A stretch of 64,000 bases of DNA from Eopsaltria australis (Eukaryota; Chordata; Aves; Passeriformes; Petroicidae), in the NCBI GenBank assembly GCA_034509425.1, contig JAVTVJ010000786.1:124001-188000 (forward strand). Direction: 5' to 3'. Below are positions 10,701 to 22,442 of this stretch, in pieces. The position numbers and the translations under genes are program-made. Position 1 is the stretch's first letter. Each line of letters opens with the position of its first letter. Under the pieces are notes generated by a model. The model had not been told where the DNA came from. It searched no databases and was given only the letters and a program-made list of their open reading frames with translations.

Positions 10701-13314
10701 TAGGACAAACAAATCCTTTTTCTATTTCTGCAACAGCCTGTGGGTGAAACCTTGGCCTTGCAAAATGGCCAACAAAAGTTTGTTTCCCTTGGATTGTACT
10801 ATTTACACACAGGTTTGCATTTAGGATTTCTAGTCTATCCCTAAAAGTGTGACACTCTTGCAAAAGTTAAACAAGCATGAGGCATTACTATCCCTGTACT
10901 ATAAGCATTCTCTCTTCTACACTGTGTTTGTAATGGCTGTACGGATCAGAAAACTGGCATAAGCCTAGCATGCAAAGCATAGCACAGCACAGGAAGAGAT
11001 GGTCTTCCAGCCCACAGTGCATCACTGATGTCTGCCCTCCCCTGCAGAAACCCCAGAAAACAGACATTGAAAACATGGAACAAAAATCACCAGTGTTACG
11101 ACTTTGCCTCTTGTGGTGCAAAAGTCAGTCATTAATTACTTTTGTGTTTCTCATAACGTGATCCTGTTGGTAGTGAACTTCTAACCCAGGGGGAAAAAAA
11201 AAAGATTACCTCTATCATACCAAGTATTTTAGATCTGTAAACTGAAAAAAAAGGGAAGAAAACAGAAAAGCACCAAATTCTTTACCTGTTTTTTTTTCCT
11301 TAGCATATGCTTCATACACTGCTCATGCAGTCTTGCCCTTGGAATTAGTCGTTAGTAAGTTCATGTTAATTAAGCGTTTGAAATTATTCTTGCTGAACAA
11401 TCCCACAACTGCTGCTTGGCTGGGAACAGTCTACATCTTGATTCCACAGCAGCAGGATGGGATATGTATGTCTAAATTTAACGTGTCCTTCACATTAGCA
11501 TGACTGATACTGCAGCATATTGTCCTCACCTGCGTATCTTTCAGCATTGATAGCAGTTGAATCGGACATCACAATCAGAAAAGGAAATCAGACATGACCA
11601 CAAGACTCTTAAAGGATTATTTCCTAAACTGCAATCCCACCCTTCCATCAATCTTTGCTATCATCATTTAAATTGGAATTCTGAAATCCATTTAACAATA
11701 TACACTCAGTGAACAGAATCTTTGCTACAAGAAGGTCCTTAAAAAGGCTGTCCGTGATAAAGCCAACTATTTCACAGTCATGTTCTTCCAAGGGGTACAT
11801 CAAGACCTCAAAAATGTTAAACAAAAGTAGCACACATTTTTAGTAGGATGTGATTTTTAGGAAAATCCCCAAAATATTATTTCAAAAAAATATTTTAAAA
11901 GACAATTTAAAAGAACCAATTAAAAAACATGATTAAAGAGTAAAACAGTCTACAGAAGATTCTTTTTCATCCAAGCAACATTTAATGGAGAAAAGCAGAA
12001 GAAAACAACATTTAATGCTGATTATGATTTAATTAATTCTTAGTCTTTTTTTAAGGTAATATACTGGGACAACACAACTGAGACTGTATTCTCTGTAAAT
12101 CTACAAAGCATGTGTCTACCATGTGGTACAAGATACAGCACTCTCCTGCAGCTGCTCTTTTCACAAGGTCTTTCAAACTCACAGATACGGTGCCATTCTA
12201 ATGAACTGCAGTTGGCTTGGAGGAGGGGGAAATACTAATTTCCTGAATTTGGACTTTTCTATTCCTTTGTACTATAATTACAGCTAAAAGTAGCTGTGTC
12301 ATTTGTGTACCAAAACATGGAATTTAGTGCTGCAGAAATACAGACATGTTCATTCCAGAGCAGCATTCTGTCACACAGACATCTCCTCTGGGGTCAGATC
12401 CTGCCCATGGGACTTTCTGACAGTGCTCAGAAGATTAAGTACCCCGAGAATTCCACCAGCTCCCTCTAGTGATAATCAGACTGCAATCAAAAAGGTTGTG
12501 CTGAGCCCATTCATGGGCCTCTGCCTCCAGTGACCTCTAGCTCTCAAGTCTTTCACAAGAGCACCTGAAATACCATCTTCAGGTGAGAGACATCTGCCTT
12601 TGGTGGAAGAAAACAATGTTCAGGCTCCTGGTGGCACAGGAGCCAGGCACAAGGCACTCTTACAGAAGAAGAACTGAATGAAGGCATCATGCTCACCAAG
12701 TCAAACCTTGAGGCTTTGACCAGACAGGTGGGATTTGGTTCAAGTGATAGTTCCAAAAGGAGTTCTTCCAAGAACAGACTTTTAAATGGTAAGTTAGAAA
12801 AGAAAATAAACCAATGTTCTTCTTTTACAGAAAAGTAGTCCTGTTCTCTGCTCTTCATAAGCACAAAGACAAAGGAAACAAAAGAAACTGGAAGTTTCCA
12901 CTTATGGTGATGAGAAAAAACCCTCAAAAAATCAAAACACCACAGTCCTTCCCCAGAGTATGCACTGAATCCGATGGAATTTTCATCTAAAAAGGCAGGC
13001 ACTGTCTTTGAGGAAACTGCAACCATGTCAGCAATAGTACTTGCCTGTCAGGCAAAACATCCTGAGCTTTTATGTTACACTCCGTTGACTCCCAGGATTT
13101 TGATACACTCTGCTCTAAGGTGAAGACAAAGGGCTTACTAAAGGAGCACTACTTAGAGGCATACAAAGGGCTCAAGGAAAATTAGGACGTGTCCTGTGGA
13201 GTCATTACAACTACAAAGCCATTACAGCATTCTTCATATGCAGACTTTTTAAGTGGGTTGCTGATTAATCCAGCCTGTGATTAATGTGCAACGAATAAAA
13301 AGATTATCACAACA
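7726..13314. other. Intergenic DNA between TM4SF1 and TM4SF4, part 1
   Basis: No supportable gene. The longest open frame, 151 codons on the plus strand at 9664-10119, has no recognisable domain and ordinary noncoding composition. Minus-strand frames at 10609-10863, 11648-11833 and 12553-13026 likewise match nothing I know. A noncoding transcript or enhancers for the flanking promoters cannot be excluded from sequence alone. Confidence 0.55.
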
Positions 13315-13498
13315 TAAATTCGTTTCCATTCAATTTTCATTACAATTTATTATTATTTTAATTATTATTAAACTCCACTTATCTCAACCCATCAGTTTTC
13401 TCACTATTAACCCTCCAACTGTCTCCCCCATCCCATCAAGGGCAGAGTGAGCAAGAAGCTTTGTAGGGCTGAGCTGTTGGGTGGGTTGAACCATGACA
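13315..13498 (-). mobile_element. Truncated ERVL-type LTR
   Basis: Read on the minus strand it begins TGTCATGGTTCAACCCACCC at 13498, then passes through a TGGGATGGGGGAGA segment and a GGGTTGAGATAAGTGGAGTTT segment into A+T-rich AATAATAAT sequence. This order is characteristic of an abundant avian ERVL-like LTR. The distal part is missing or too diverged to define. No internal retroviral genes adjoin it. Confidence 0.7.
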
Positions 13499-13593
13499 AG
13501 TGTCTAAACAGTATGTTGCTAAGTAACATTAACAACAAGGTTCTATTGAAGTTTTTTGTTAGTAACTCAGTCCTGATAACACTAGGAACATGA

Positions 13594-13609
13594 ATGAATG
13601 AATGAATGT
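13594..13609. repeat. Short AATG tandem repeat
   Basis: About four copies of the tetranucleotide AATG in a row, just after the ERVL-type LTR fragment. Confidence 0.8.
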
Positions 13610-14604
13610 TGCCAAGACATTCTGGAATTTGGATCTTATTTTTAATTATTTAAGATTATAAAACAGTAATCTGAAAAACATAAGATATTTCTATGTTCTG
13701 TCAAAATAAAACGAAGACCTAAAATTTACAAGCTCATCTTGCAAAGAATTCAAAGATCATCCTTAACATTGTAAATTATATTTACAAAGAGCAAAAAGAA
13801 AAATAATCACCATTGGTTAGAGGGTACACAGTTGTCAGGGCTATATAACCTTGCACTGCTAATGGAGTCACTTTATCTTCATGATAAGGAGTCACAGTAT
13901 CTTAGAAGTCATGAGAGGCACTTCTATCTTTCCTTGCCTTAAAGAAAAAAGGCCCAGCTATGGCCACGGCACCGCAAGAGCAACTTCATCAACACTGCAT
14001 TTGCAAAGTTCTGCATGGAACTCTGGCACAAGGCTGAACTTAGACTGTGAGCTATAGACACAAGGCTGACCCGCTGAGGCGAGTGAAGGTGTGCTACACC
14101 CTCAACTCCTGGACTTGGCTAACACACATCTGCCAGTCTGTCCTCTCCTGGAATCTCACATCTGCTCTGCAGAATGAAAAAACAGGCAGAAGAGGCTGGA
14201 ACTCCATTCATGTTCTCCTTTTGCACCAAGGCGGCTTTGTGTGAAACAAAAGTTCCTTTAGTCAGGTAGATCTTAACATTAACAGAAAATACATATTTTT
14301 TTTAAATTTGAACATTAACTAACCTGTTGTGTAAGAGTAGTACAGTTTGGACTCTCTGATCACCTTCTCAAATAGTCTTCACACACACTAGAACATGTTT
14401 TCTTGGTAAGTACTTTCTCACTTGTGATCTAAGTCCTTAGCTACCTCAAACCAGTCCTGTTCCAAAGCCCATGAAGTTGCATTTGAGTAGAGAGCAGGCC
14501 TCAAGGCATTAGCTCAGGGATCCAACACTGTAAAGCAATTAATCTCAGTTCTGATGGCAATACATTTTCAAAGCTAGATCCCCCACTTCTTGAAATACAG
14601 AAAA
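13610..14604. other. Intergenic DNA between the two LTR remnants
   Basis: I see nothing coding or repetitive that I can name. The few open frames are short and overlap each other on both strands. Confidence 0.5.
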
Positions 14605-15225
14605 TAAAACTGCAGCGGTGGTTCTGAACCAGGAAGGATTAGAGTCCCTCCATGGGCTTGCAGAGGACGAAGACTTCTGGTGGCATGTTCCACAGACAGA
14701 GAGTTTCCCGCGAAGCTGCCAGAGACTGGTTTGGACCACCAAGCCACGAACCCCAAGTTCTGCTATTGGTTCCTTGATTTGTCTGTTATGTATCCCAGTT
14801 CTGGAACATTCCCTGTTACCCCCTTGTTCATTCGTTGTTCTCTCTTCCCCCCTCCCCTCCCTCATTCGACCATGCACCCTGGACCCTCCCTTGTATTGCC
14901 CCTGCACCCTCAGTTTATTGGATGTTATTCCTCCCTTAAATACCCATGTCATGAGCTATTCGGGGCTCTTAGTCCCTGAGCTCCCTTGGGGGTAATAAAC
15001 CTGCCAACCCTCATACTAAGAGTCCTCCTTCTTTGGGTAGTTCTTTGCTATCCTGCAGTGCTCTGAGGGCACCAACTCCTCGGCCCGACGCAGACTAGCG
15101 GAGCCCACCGCCGGCTCCCCGAGGAAGCCTTCCCGATCGGAACGCGGACGGCTTCTCAGGGTCGCGCTAGCGCTCTACTGCCAGGATCAGAGCGGGATTA
15201 AGAAGCAGGGAACGCAACATAAAAC
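14605..15225 (+). mobile_element. Solo LTR of an endogenous retrovirus with 6-bp target duplication
   Basis: The element spans 14611-15219 (609 bases), starts with TG and ends with CA, and is flanked by identical TAAAAC hexamers at 14605-14610 and 15220-15225. A TTAAATA box near 14936 and AATAAA near 14995 fit a U3-R layout on the plus strand. The right part is rich in CpG. The 6-bp duplication fits ERVK/alpharetrovirus-like (class II) integrases. No gag, pol or env adjoins it, so recombination between two LTRs probably removed the provirus. Short open frames inside it are not genes. Confidence 0.85.
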
Positions 15226-15486
15226 TTAGCCTCCATAAAAGTTCTGTCTCAGTTAAAAATCAACTACTATATACCTATAAGACAAAACTGACCCCCATAT
15301 TGTGAACTGTCCTACTGGAACCAGAGGATATATTCATACAGGCAAATGACAAAAATAGCATCCTAATCCATACTCACTTCATTAAAGGAAAGGACTGTAT
15401 TAGGCTAGACAACTCACACTAGCACAGCACTGGAGAAATTTAAGGAGAGCAATCCCAAATTGGTAGTATAAGCAATAAGGAAGGGG
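15226..15486. other. Intergenic DNA
   Basis: Unique-looking sequence between the solo LTR and the next CR1 tail; nothing recognised. Confidence 0.5.
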
Positions 15487-15709
15487 CCTCAAGTTGTGCC
15501 AAGGGAGGTTTAGATGAGATATTATGAAAAATTTCTTAACCAAAAGGTTTGTCCAGCCCTATAGTGGAGTCCACATCCACAGAGGGATTTAAAAGCTGTG
15601 TAGATGTGGCACTTGGGTACAAGGGTTATGGTGGCCTTGGCAGTGCTGGGGAAATGGTTTGACTCAATGGTCCCAGAGGGCTTTAATAAGCTGATTTCAT
15701 ACTTCTATC
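15487..15709 (+). mobile_element. CR1 LINE 3' fragment
   Basis: Shows the usual CR1 3' order: GGAGGTTTAGATGAGAT, then AAAATTTCTTAACCAAAAGG, TTTGTCCAGCCC, GGATTTAAAAGCTGTGTAGA, GGTGGCCTTGGCAGTGCTGG, and a diverged tail. It is 5'-truncated, as most CR1 copies are. Confidence 0.85.
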
Positions 15710-15795
15710 ATAATCTGAAACAATTGAGACACACCAAGGTTTAGACAGACACTTGGAAATGATAGGTGTTATCATATGAAAGACAAAATATTACG

Positions 15796-15849
15796 TGGAG
15801 CCAAAGTCCTCTAATAGCTATATGGAGCCAAAGTCCTCCAATAGCTATA
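15796..15849. repeat. 27-bp tandem duplication
   Basis: Two adjacent copies of a 27-base unit beginning TGGAGCCAAAGTCCT (15796-15822 and 15823-15849) differ at a single T/C position. Confidence 0.95.
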
Positions 15850-18800
15850 TAATGCCAATATCCATAAGACATTTCAACTTTATAACTAATAATTGGTTAA
15901 GTTCAAACACAATCCTGCCAATAAATTAAAGTAAACACATCTATCTAAAGTACACAAACCCAGACTAACACAGCCTGGTACTTACACACATGGGAATTTC
16001 TACCTCTGCGTAAGTAGTCACTGTGCTCATGGATTTTCTTGTGTTTCTTTAATAAAGCTGTCATTATATGAAACATTAAGATGACTTTTAGCTACAAGAT
16101 CTTACGAAGCATGGACCTTATTGAATTTAACCTGATTGCAACCCCAATAATTCTCCAATATTTTGTTTCTGCCTTTCAAACACACTAATGAAACAAAACC
16201 ATTAAACAGAAAGATTGCTGCTGACAGCCAGCTCATTGGGAAGCAGAACCATGTGGGTATTTGGAGAGCTTCACTGTAGGGTCCTTCTTCCATGCTCTGC
16301 TCCACACACACTGGTGCAGCTCCTGCCGTGCTGAGCCCTCAGCTGGAGACAGAAATTCCAGGCCCGGACATCTGCCACAGACAGCAGAGGAGCTCTTGGG
16401 AGAGCTGCAGTCCTCTTTGTTTGAAGACAGGCTCCCTCTTCTCCCCTCTGCCCAAGGAAGAGAGGTTGGCTGGGATGCTGCTGGTCGTGCAAGTGCTGCC
16501 CCATGTGACAGTGATCAGTTCCGAACAAAACGGCTGCCAAGAGACACAGAGACTTAACAGCTCCAAGCTGTGCCACAGCATCCATTTGCTTCTCTGATCA
16601 TGCTGACTGAGTTCTAAGATTTAAACCAACTCTTTCTCATTTTTTTTACTACTCTCTGACTGCCCAAGCAAAATTTTTAATGTTTCTGTTAGGCAAGAGG
16701 GAAATATGCAGTCATTACACAGTACTTTTCTTAATTGAACACTTAAAACCTTTTGTTTAAAATTAAGATATCAGTGCACCTCTTCCCTTTCTATATTTTT
16801 AGCTGATTTACAGTCTGCAGATTACTTGTTTCCAATAGGTCTTTACTGCTTTACCACTTCAACAACTGTTATTTTCTTTTTTCTAACTACTTCTAATTTT
16901 TTTAAGTAGCACATGGACTAATGTTATAAAAATCCCAGGGCTAATGTTATAAAAACAAACAATTCTTTTAGCCAAATTATTTAACAGAGACATACTTCAA
17001 ATAGTTGTGAGGGAAGTCTGATAACCATTATATGTACAGAAGCAGATTAAAATATCCAATGACAGAATTCCTCCTCATACTGCAGAGTGTGCAAGGGAAG
17101 AGAAAATACTGTAAAAAGTTCATCAGCTGAAAACATTCCTTAGCATCAGATCTGGGCAGGCTGTTTTTGTAGGTACCCAACCATTGTCGGGTCAGCACAG
17201 ATTGAGATTGCTGAGTTCCACAGCCTCAGCCAGGACTTGTGGAGTCAGCTGTGTTATGAACCAGTCTGAAAGCAGCAGCAGCAGCAAACCTACAATTGCA
17301 CTAGATTTACCACGTATTGTAACGTCCCACGTTACTCCATAGTAAAGAGCAGCACAAATTGCTGTGTATCCAGATATTATTCACATAACTCAAGGTACTA
17401 ATTTCATCATATTGCTCACAGCACTGTGCAGTAGTTAGCAATGAGAAATTCTGAAAAGGTACAAAGTTGTTTATAAAAATCAGTTAAATCATACTGGAAA
17501 TTTTCTTTGAATTTTATTTTGTAGCTTGCAAAACATAATGTTTTCAACATAAAATTCAAAATGCTCTCATACTAAGAACCTCTCTCCAATAAAATCACAC
17601 TTTGATTGGTAGTCGAAAACTATTCATTGCACAGTTTACTTGAACTGGAGCCTTGCCTTTGACCTGTGTCAAGGAATACTTCTTTTGAACTGCAAGTGGC
17701 TGAAAATTGTTATGGAGTCATTCTTCTGTGTCTGAATCATACTTTCAGTGTTGATCAGACTTGAAAAACAAACACATGCCTCTGAAATTTCTTACTGGAT
17801 ATAAAATACATACCTTTAACATCAGAATTCTTCAAAATGTTTAGAGTCAAAGCTGTGATTCTTTCTCCATTTGGAGGCATTTCCCAAACATTCACACAGT
17901 ACAGGGAGGAAAAAAGATTTTTCTTCCTGCTTTAAACAAACAAACAAAAAAATTATTAGAGATTTATATTAAAACCAGCAGAGTGAATTTATTTCTTCAC
18001 AACACAAACTCCCAAAAGCAAGGTAGTCTTTCCCCACTTCTCTAAATCAATCTCTTAGAATAAGATATAAGATGAATTAGCACAGCATTCTGCAGCAGCA
18101 ACCCAATTTTCCCAATCCAATGTAAGAAAGTTCTAATACTGTCATTATTGCTACATGAGGGAAAATCTTGTTCCTTCACACAGAATAGATTTCACTTGCA
18201 GATGAGTTACAGAAGGGTGGTTTCATTACGCACTTGAAATTTGCTTACATGTAACAGTCAAAACAGTTTATAAGGAACATGTAAAGTTATGAAAAGCCCT
18301 TTTTTTACCATCAGCACATGATCTCTAAATGACCTGTCAAAGGAAAAAGCCCAGAGTGCCAATCTGCTTGCTCGCAAGAGGACATGAGTAGAAGAAAGGT
18401 GCCCTGTAAATCCTGCCAAATATACTCACACCTGGACTTTTACTTCGTGGGAAAACTGTTACCCTAGTTCTGAGCTCTGGGACACAGCACCCTGGACTGC
18501 TGCTGCTCTGCTGTACTGGGTGCCTCTCAAAACCTTTTGCTACTCAAGATGGCACATAAGAAGGCAGCACAGCCAGCATGACCTGTCTGCTGGTAAGGTG
18601 TTTGACATAAAGATGTGGTGTAGTAAGTCCTCAGGCTGAGGAAGGCCTGTGACTTTCCTCATGTTGAGGAGGCATTTTAATGATCTGTTGTCAAGAATTG
18701 GGCACCCCAACTTTTTCTACATCTGTACTCTAAAAGCAGTGATGTTTGCTCCACTTCTAAAATGTGCCTCTGCACACTGATTTGCCCCAGCCTCCACAAT

Positions 18801-21800
18801 CCACCTCTTTTCTTTGACAGGATCAAGGCATAACCCACTCCTCCTGGCCAACAACATACTCAAGCAGCCAGCTAAATCCATCCCAATGGAAGGAATTCCT
18901 TCTCCCTGCCACAAGGTTCTGGGACAGGTATCCCCACACCAGCTGGAAATTAGTGTCAGTTCCAATGTGCCTTTGCAGGTGTCACTGTAAATTATGCCAA
19001 GACAGATCAAGCACTTCCATACCTCTCCCAGCATACATCATCTTGGCATCAAGCTAACCCAAATTATCTTGCTAGGTCTACAAAAATCTTGTGAAGTTTT
19101 ATGTCTGCTTTCAAAGATGCTATGTACCTGGATGTTTTGGTTTTAGTACTGCTCAGCACATGAAAGTTCCCTCTTTGAAAACAGTCAATTCACTTGCCCA
19201 ACAGGTAGCCCATTACGTTTAAGAGTCTGTCCTCTGTTACTCAACTTGGACACAACTCCCATGAATGTAATTAAAAAGTTTCCTCAAGTAAGGGCTACAA
19301 GCATGGGTGTGGATGTAGCCAGGTATTTCAAAATTGTCTCTGTGAGCCATGCTGTGGATTTCTGCTTCTTTCTAAAAATACCTCTTAATAGGCAATGGGT
19401 GTGCCACTGAATGAATGACTAAGAACTTTTTCCTGCAAGCCCTGGATTAGATGGAATGTTTGCCCTTGGTGTTACAGGGTGCTGTGTCTCAGAGGTGGGT
19501 GTGCAGAGTATGCTGACCTGCCTGCTGAGAAAATGCAACCCATCACTTCTAATAAAACCCCTCCCTTTTCCTACACATTTGGCCACCCAACTATCATTAT
19601 ATAGCCTCACTATAAAACAGAACTGCACAAGTTTTCAGAAGTATGAGGAATATTAGGAAGTATAAGTAGGCAAAACTGAAATATCTAATCAGAAATAAAT
19701 ATCTAATAAAAAATTAAAAATACAATTCTGCTTTTCTAAGTATAGTACTTACGAGGCATACCTAGACATTCAATCATATCTTCACCTTTTGAATAGAAGC
19801 ATCCCAACTGAAAAATAATTTGGGAACAAATTCTCTGATAATCATATGCCCTAGAATATTATGTAGAACTAAGCATACTGGTCTTTGGTTTTAGTGGGGT
19901 TTTTTTCGCATATTCTTACTACATTGTAACTCCTGTTATGCATTTAGCAGAAATGCCTGTTACCAAGGATAATGATCGGAACAGTCAATATCACTTTTAA
20001 AAAAGCCTTTGTCTTAAAACTCCCGTATTTGTTACTTTTTAAAGACTAACAGAAGTTCTGAAAACACCTGTTTCCACATCATTACAGACATGACCTAAAT
20101 GCACCGCCACTAAGGAAGTATCATTTCTACAGTCTACGAGCATTATTAAGAAAGTCTCTTGCTTTCAAGTGGAAGCGGGGGAAAATAACCACCCAGTACA
20201 GACCATCAAGTCTGGCAGCAGATTTCTCATCATTTAAGTCTAAAAAGCACAGTGCATTCTTTGTGGCTGTTTCCAGCATGACATGGCTGAACATGCAGGG
20301 GAATTCCCCGGTGATTTCCACAGGTTCCACAAGGGAGAAGAAACGCACATCTGCTGTGTCTAGGAGCAACTGTTTCTACCTGTGAGCATAAATGTGGCTC
20401 TGAAACAGCTATTCAGCCAGAGCTTCTCCTGCTCTTCAATGCCAGAGAAATGGTGATTTTATCCCATGCAAAAGAACATCTAAAAGGGCTTAGCACATTT
20501 CAAACCTGTTGTCAAATTCACAGGATGACCTCTACATTGTAATTAAAGAGACTAATAAGTCAGTAAAAACAGCAAAATACAAAGATAAAGCTGGGAATGA
20601 AGACCTCATTGCATTAAGATTCATGTAGCAAGTCAGGTAGTTTTGAGCTAGTATTGATATGTATATTTTAAGAGTACACAATACCTTTACTCAAAAAGGC
20701 AAAGGTGCGACAACAGCTGAAGCCGTTGCACAAGGTCCTAGAGTAACAACTGTCAGAAGAGCCAAAGCGAATCCCCATGGGCCACTTAAGGGCAACCTGG
20801 ACTGGTGCTATGACACATACTTGTGAGGATCTAAAAGTACCTACTTTGCTACAACTGGGCTGTAAGGTATATTAAGGTTTTGAAACATAATCACCAATTA
20901 AAAAAACTTTTAGTCCCCACTCCAGAAGGGTAGTGCTATTCCCAGCTTCTCTAAATGGTGTAAGAATTGACTACCAACAAGCTGACAAACATACAGCAAT
21001 ATCATACACATTGAACTTGAAAGGAAACACTATTAAAACAGACCCTTTGTACCACAAATATAAGTTCATTCTTGATTCCTAAAATCACCCCAGACTGCTA
21101 GAAGTCCAAGAGGGAAAACTGAAACAGAGAGACACCTCAAAAAGAGTTTAATCAAACAATTTGCACTTAATCTAAACAGGGACTTCTCTTGTCAATAAGA
21201 GTTGGATGCAATCCAGCCCACCAGTGCAACACCCAACAGTAAATTCCCTGTATTCTTCCAAGATCCTGCTCACAGTCATTTTAAAGGAGCTGAAATCCAT
21301 CAAGGACAGCAACATCCTGCTGACTAAGCATCTTGTAAATCAGGCCAGATTCAGACCACCTGAAAAAAAAAATGCTGCAGATTACATAGCCTTGTTTTAT
21401 CTTGAACTCACAGAGACTAAGTGAATATGATTGGAAGAAGTTGTTTTCATGAAAATAGCCATCCATAAAACATCAATATTATTAACTACTTATTAATGTC
21501 ACTGCAGCAATGGGCCCAATACCACAAAAATTGTCGTCATAGTCTCAAGGTGCAATTAAGCACTTGACTGAAACTGATCTAACTGAAAACTGTTGTTGGA
21601 GATTCAGTCCTGTTCTCTACTTGCAGCTGTTTACTCTTATTTCTTCCCTGATATTGGTCCCAACATTCCTGTGGTCCTTCTTGAAGTGGATCAGAGAACT
21701 AATGAGGATGAAAACTAGTCCAGTTTATGAATCAGTGAACAAGCCACTTGTGTTCAGCCAGATCAGCCCATCTGCAAAGGGCAATGGCTCAGCTGCCAAG

Positions 21801-22423
21801 GAGCCAGAGCCATGCCTGCTGCTCTGGGTGCTGATGGAAGCTCAGGGGGACACTGGCTGTGCTCCCAGCCACAAGGAGGTCCAGCTCTGCTGGAGCTCCT
21901 GCAGCCTGGGCCAGCCAGGGCACTCCTCACCACCAAAAATGTGCTTTCTGTCCTCTTGATGAAGTACCAAAAACACAACAAAGGGAGCAGGGAAGAAATT
22001 GGAGAATTGGCTTAACTAATTGCCAGAGAGGATGAGTTGTGTATTGCTGTGGTATCTTTCCAGATCCTCGTTCCTGCAGCACAGAGGCACCTGCTGCAGT
22101 ACTCCTGGCATCAGTGCCTCGCTTGCAGAGAGGTGATGGTGCTGTGCACGGGACCACAGGGGTGACCAGGTGACAGCTGAGGAGGCAGAGCCATGGCCGG
22201 GGGGAAGTGGCAGCAGAACGCAGCACATCTCAGGGGTGGAACTGATCTCTGGCATTGGTGACAGGAGGAGATGGTAGAAAAGCGAGGAAAAATAGGAAAC
22301 ATGAACTCTAAGGTCTGCCACAGTCCCTTGACCTCAGGCCAGCTTCAAAAGGTTCAGCATATTTTTCACAATGAGATACAGATAACTAACTAGAATGATC
22401 TCTCTTTTTAAAAAAAATCTAAC
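15850..22423. other. Intergenic DNA between TM4SF1 and TM4SF4, part 2
   Basis: No gene is supported. A CTAATGTTATAAAAA segment repeats at 16918-16932 and 16941-16955. Locally G+C-rich islands near 16260-16600 and 21780-22320 generate several overlapping open frames on both strands, a composition effect. A minus-strand 80-codon frame at 20127-20369 has no homologue I recognise. Confidence 0.5.
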
Positions 22424-22442
22424 TTTTTTTTTTTTTTTTTTT
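22424..22442. repeat. Poly(T) run
   Basis: Nineteen consecutive T residues. No retroposed gene body or target duplication is evident beside it, so it may be a simple slippage tract. Confidence 0.9.

Noticed and set aside
12553..13026. 157-codon minus-strand open frame as a gene
   Set aside because: The translation shows no domain or membrane pattern that I recognise and no flanking exons.
14545..14995. Open frames of 99-135 codons on both strands
   Set aside because: They fall in the solo LTR and are produced by its G+C-rich, stop-poor sequence.
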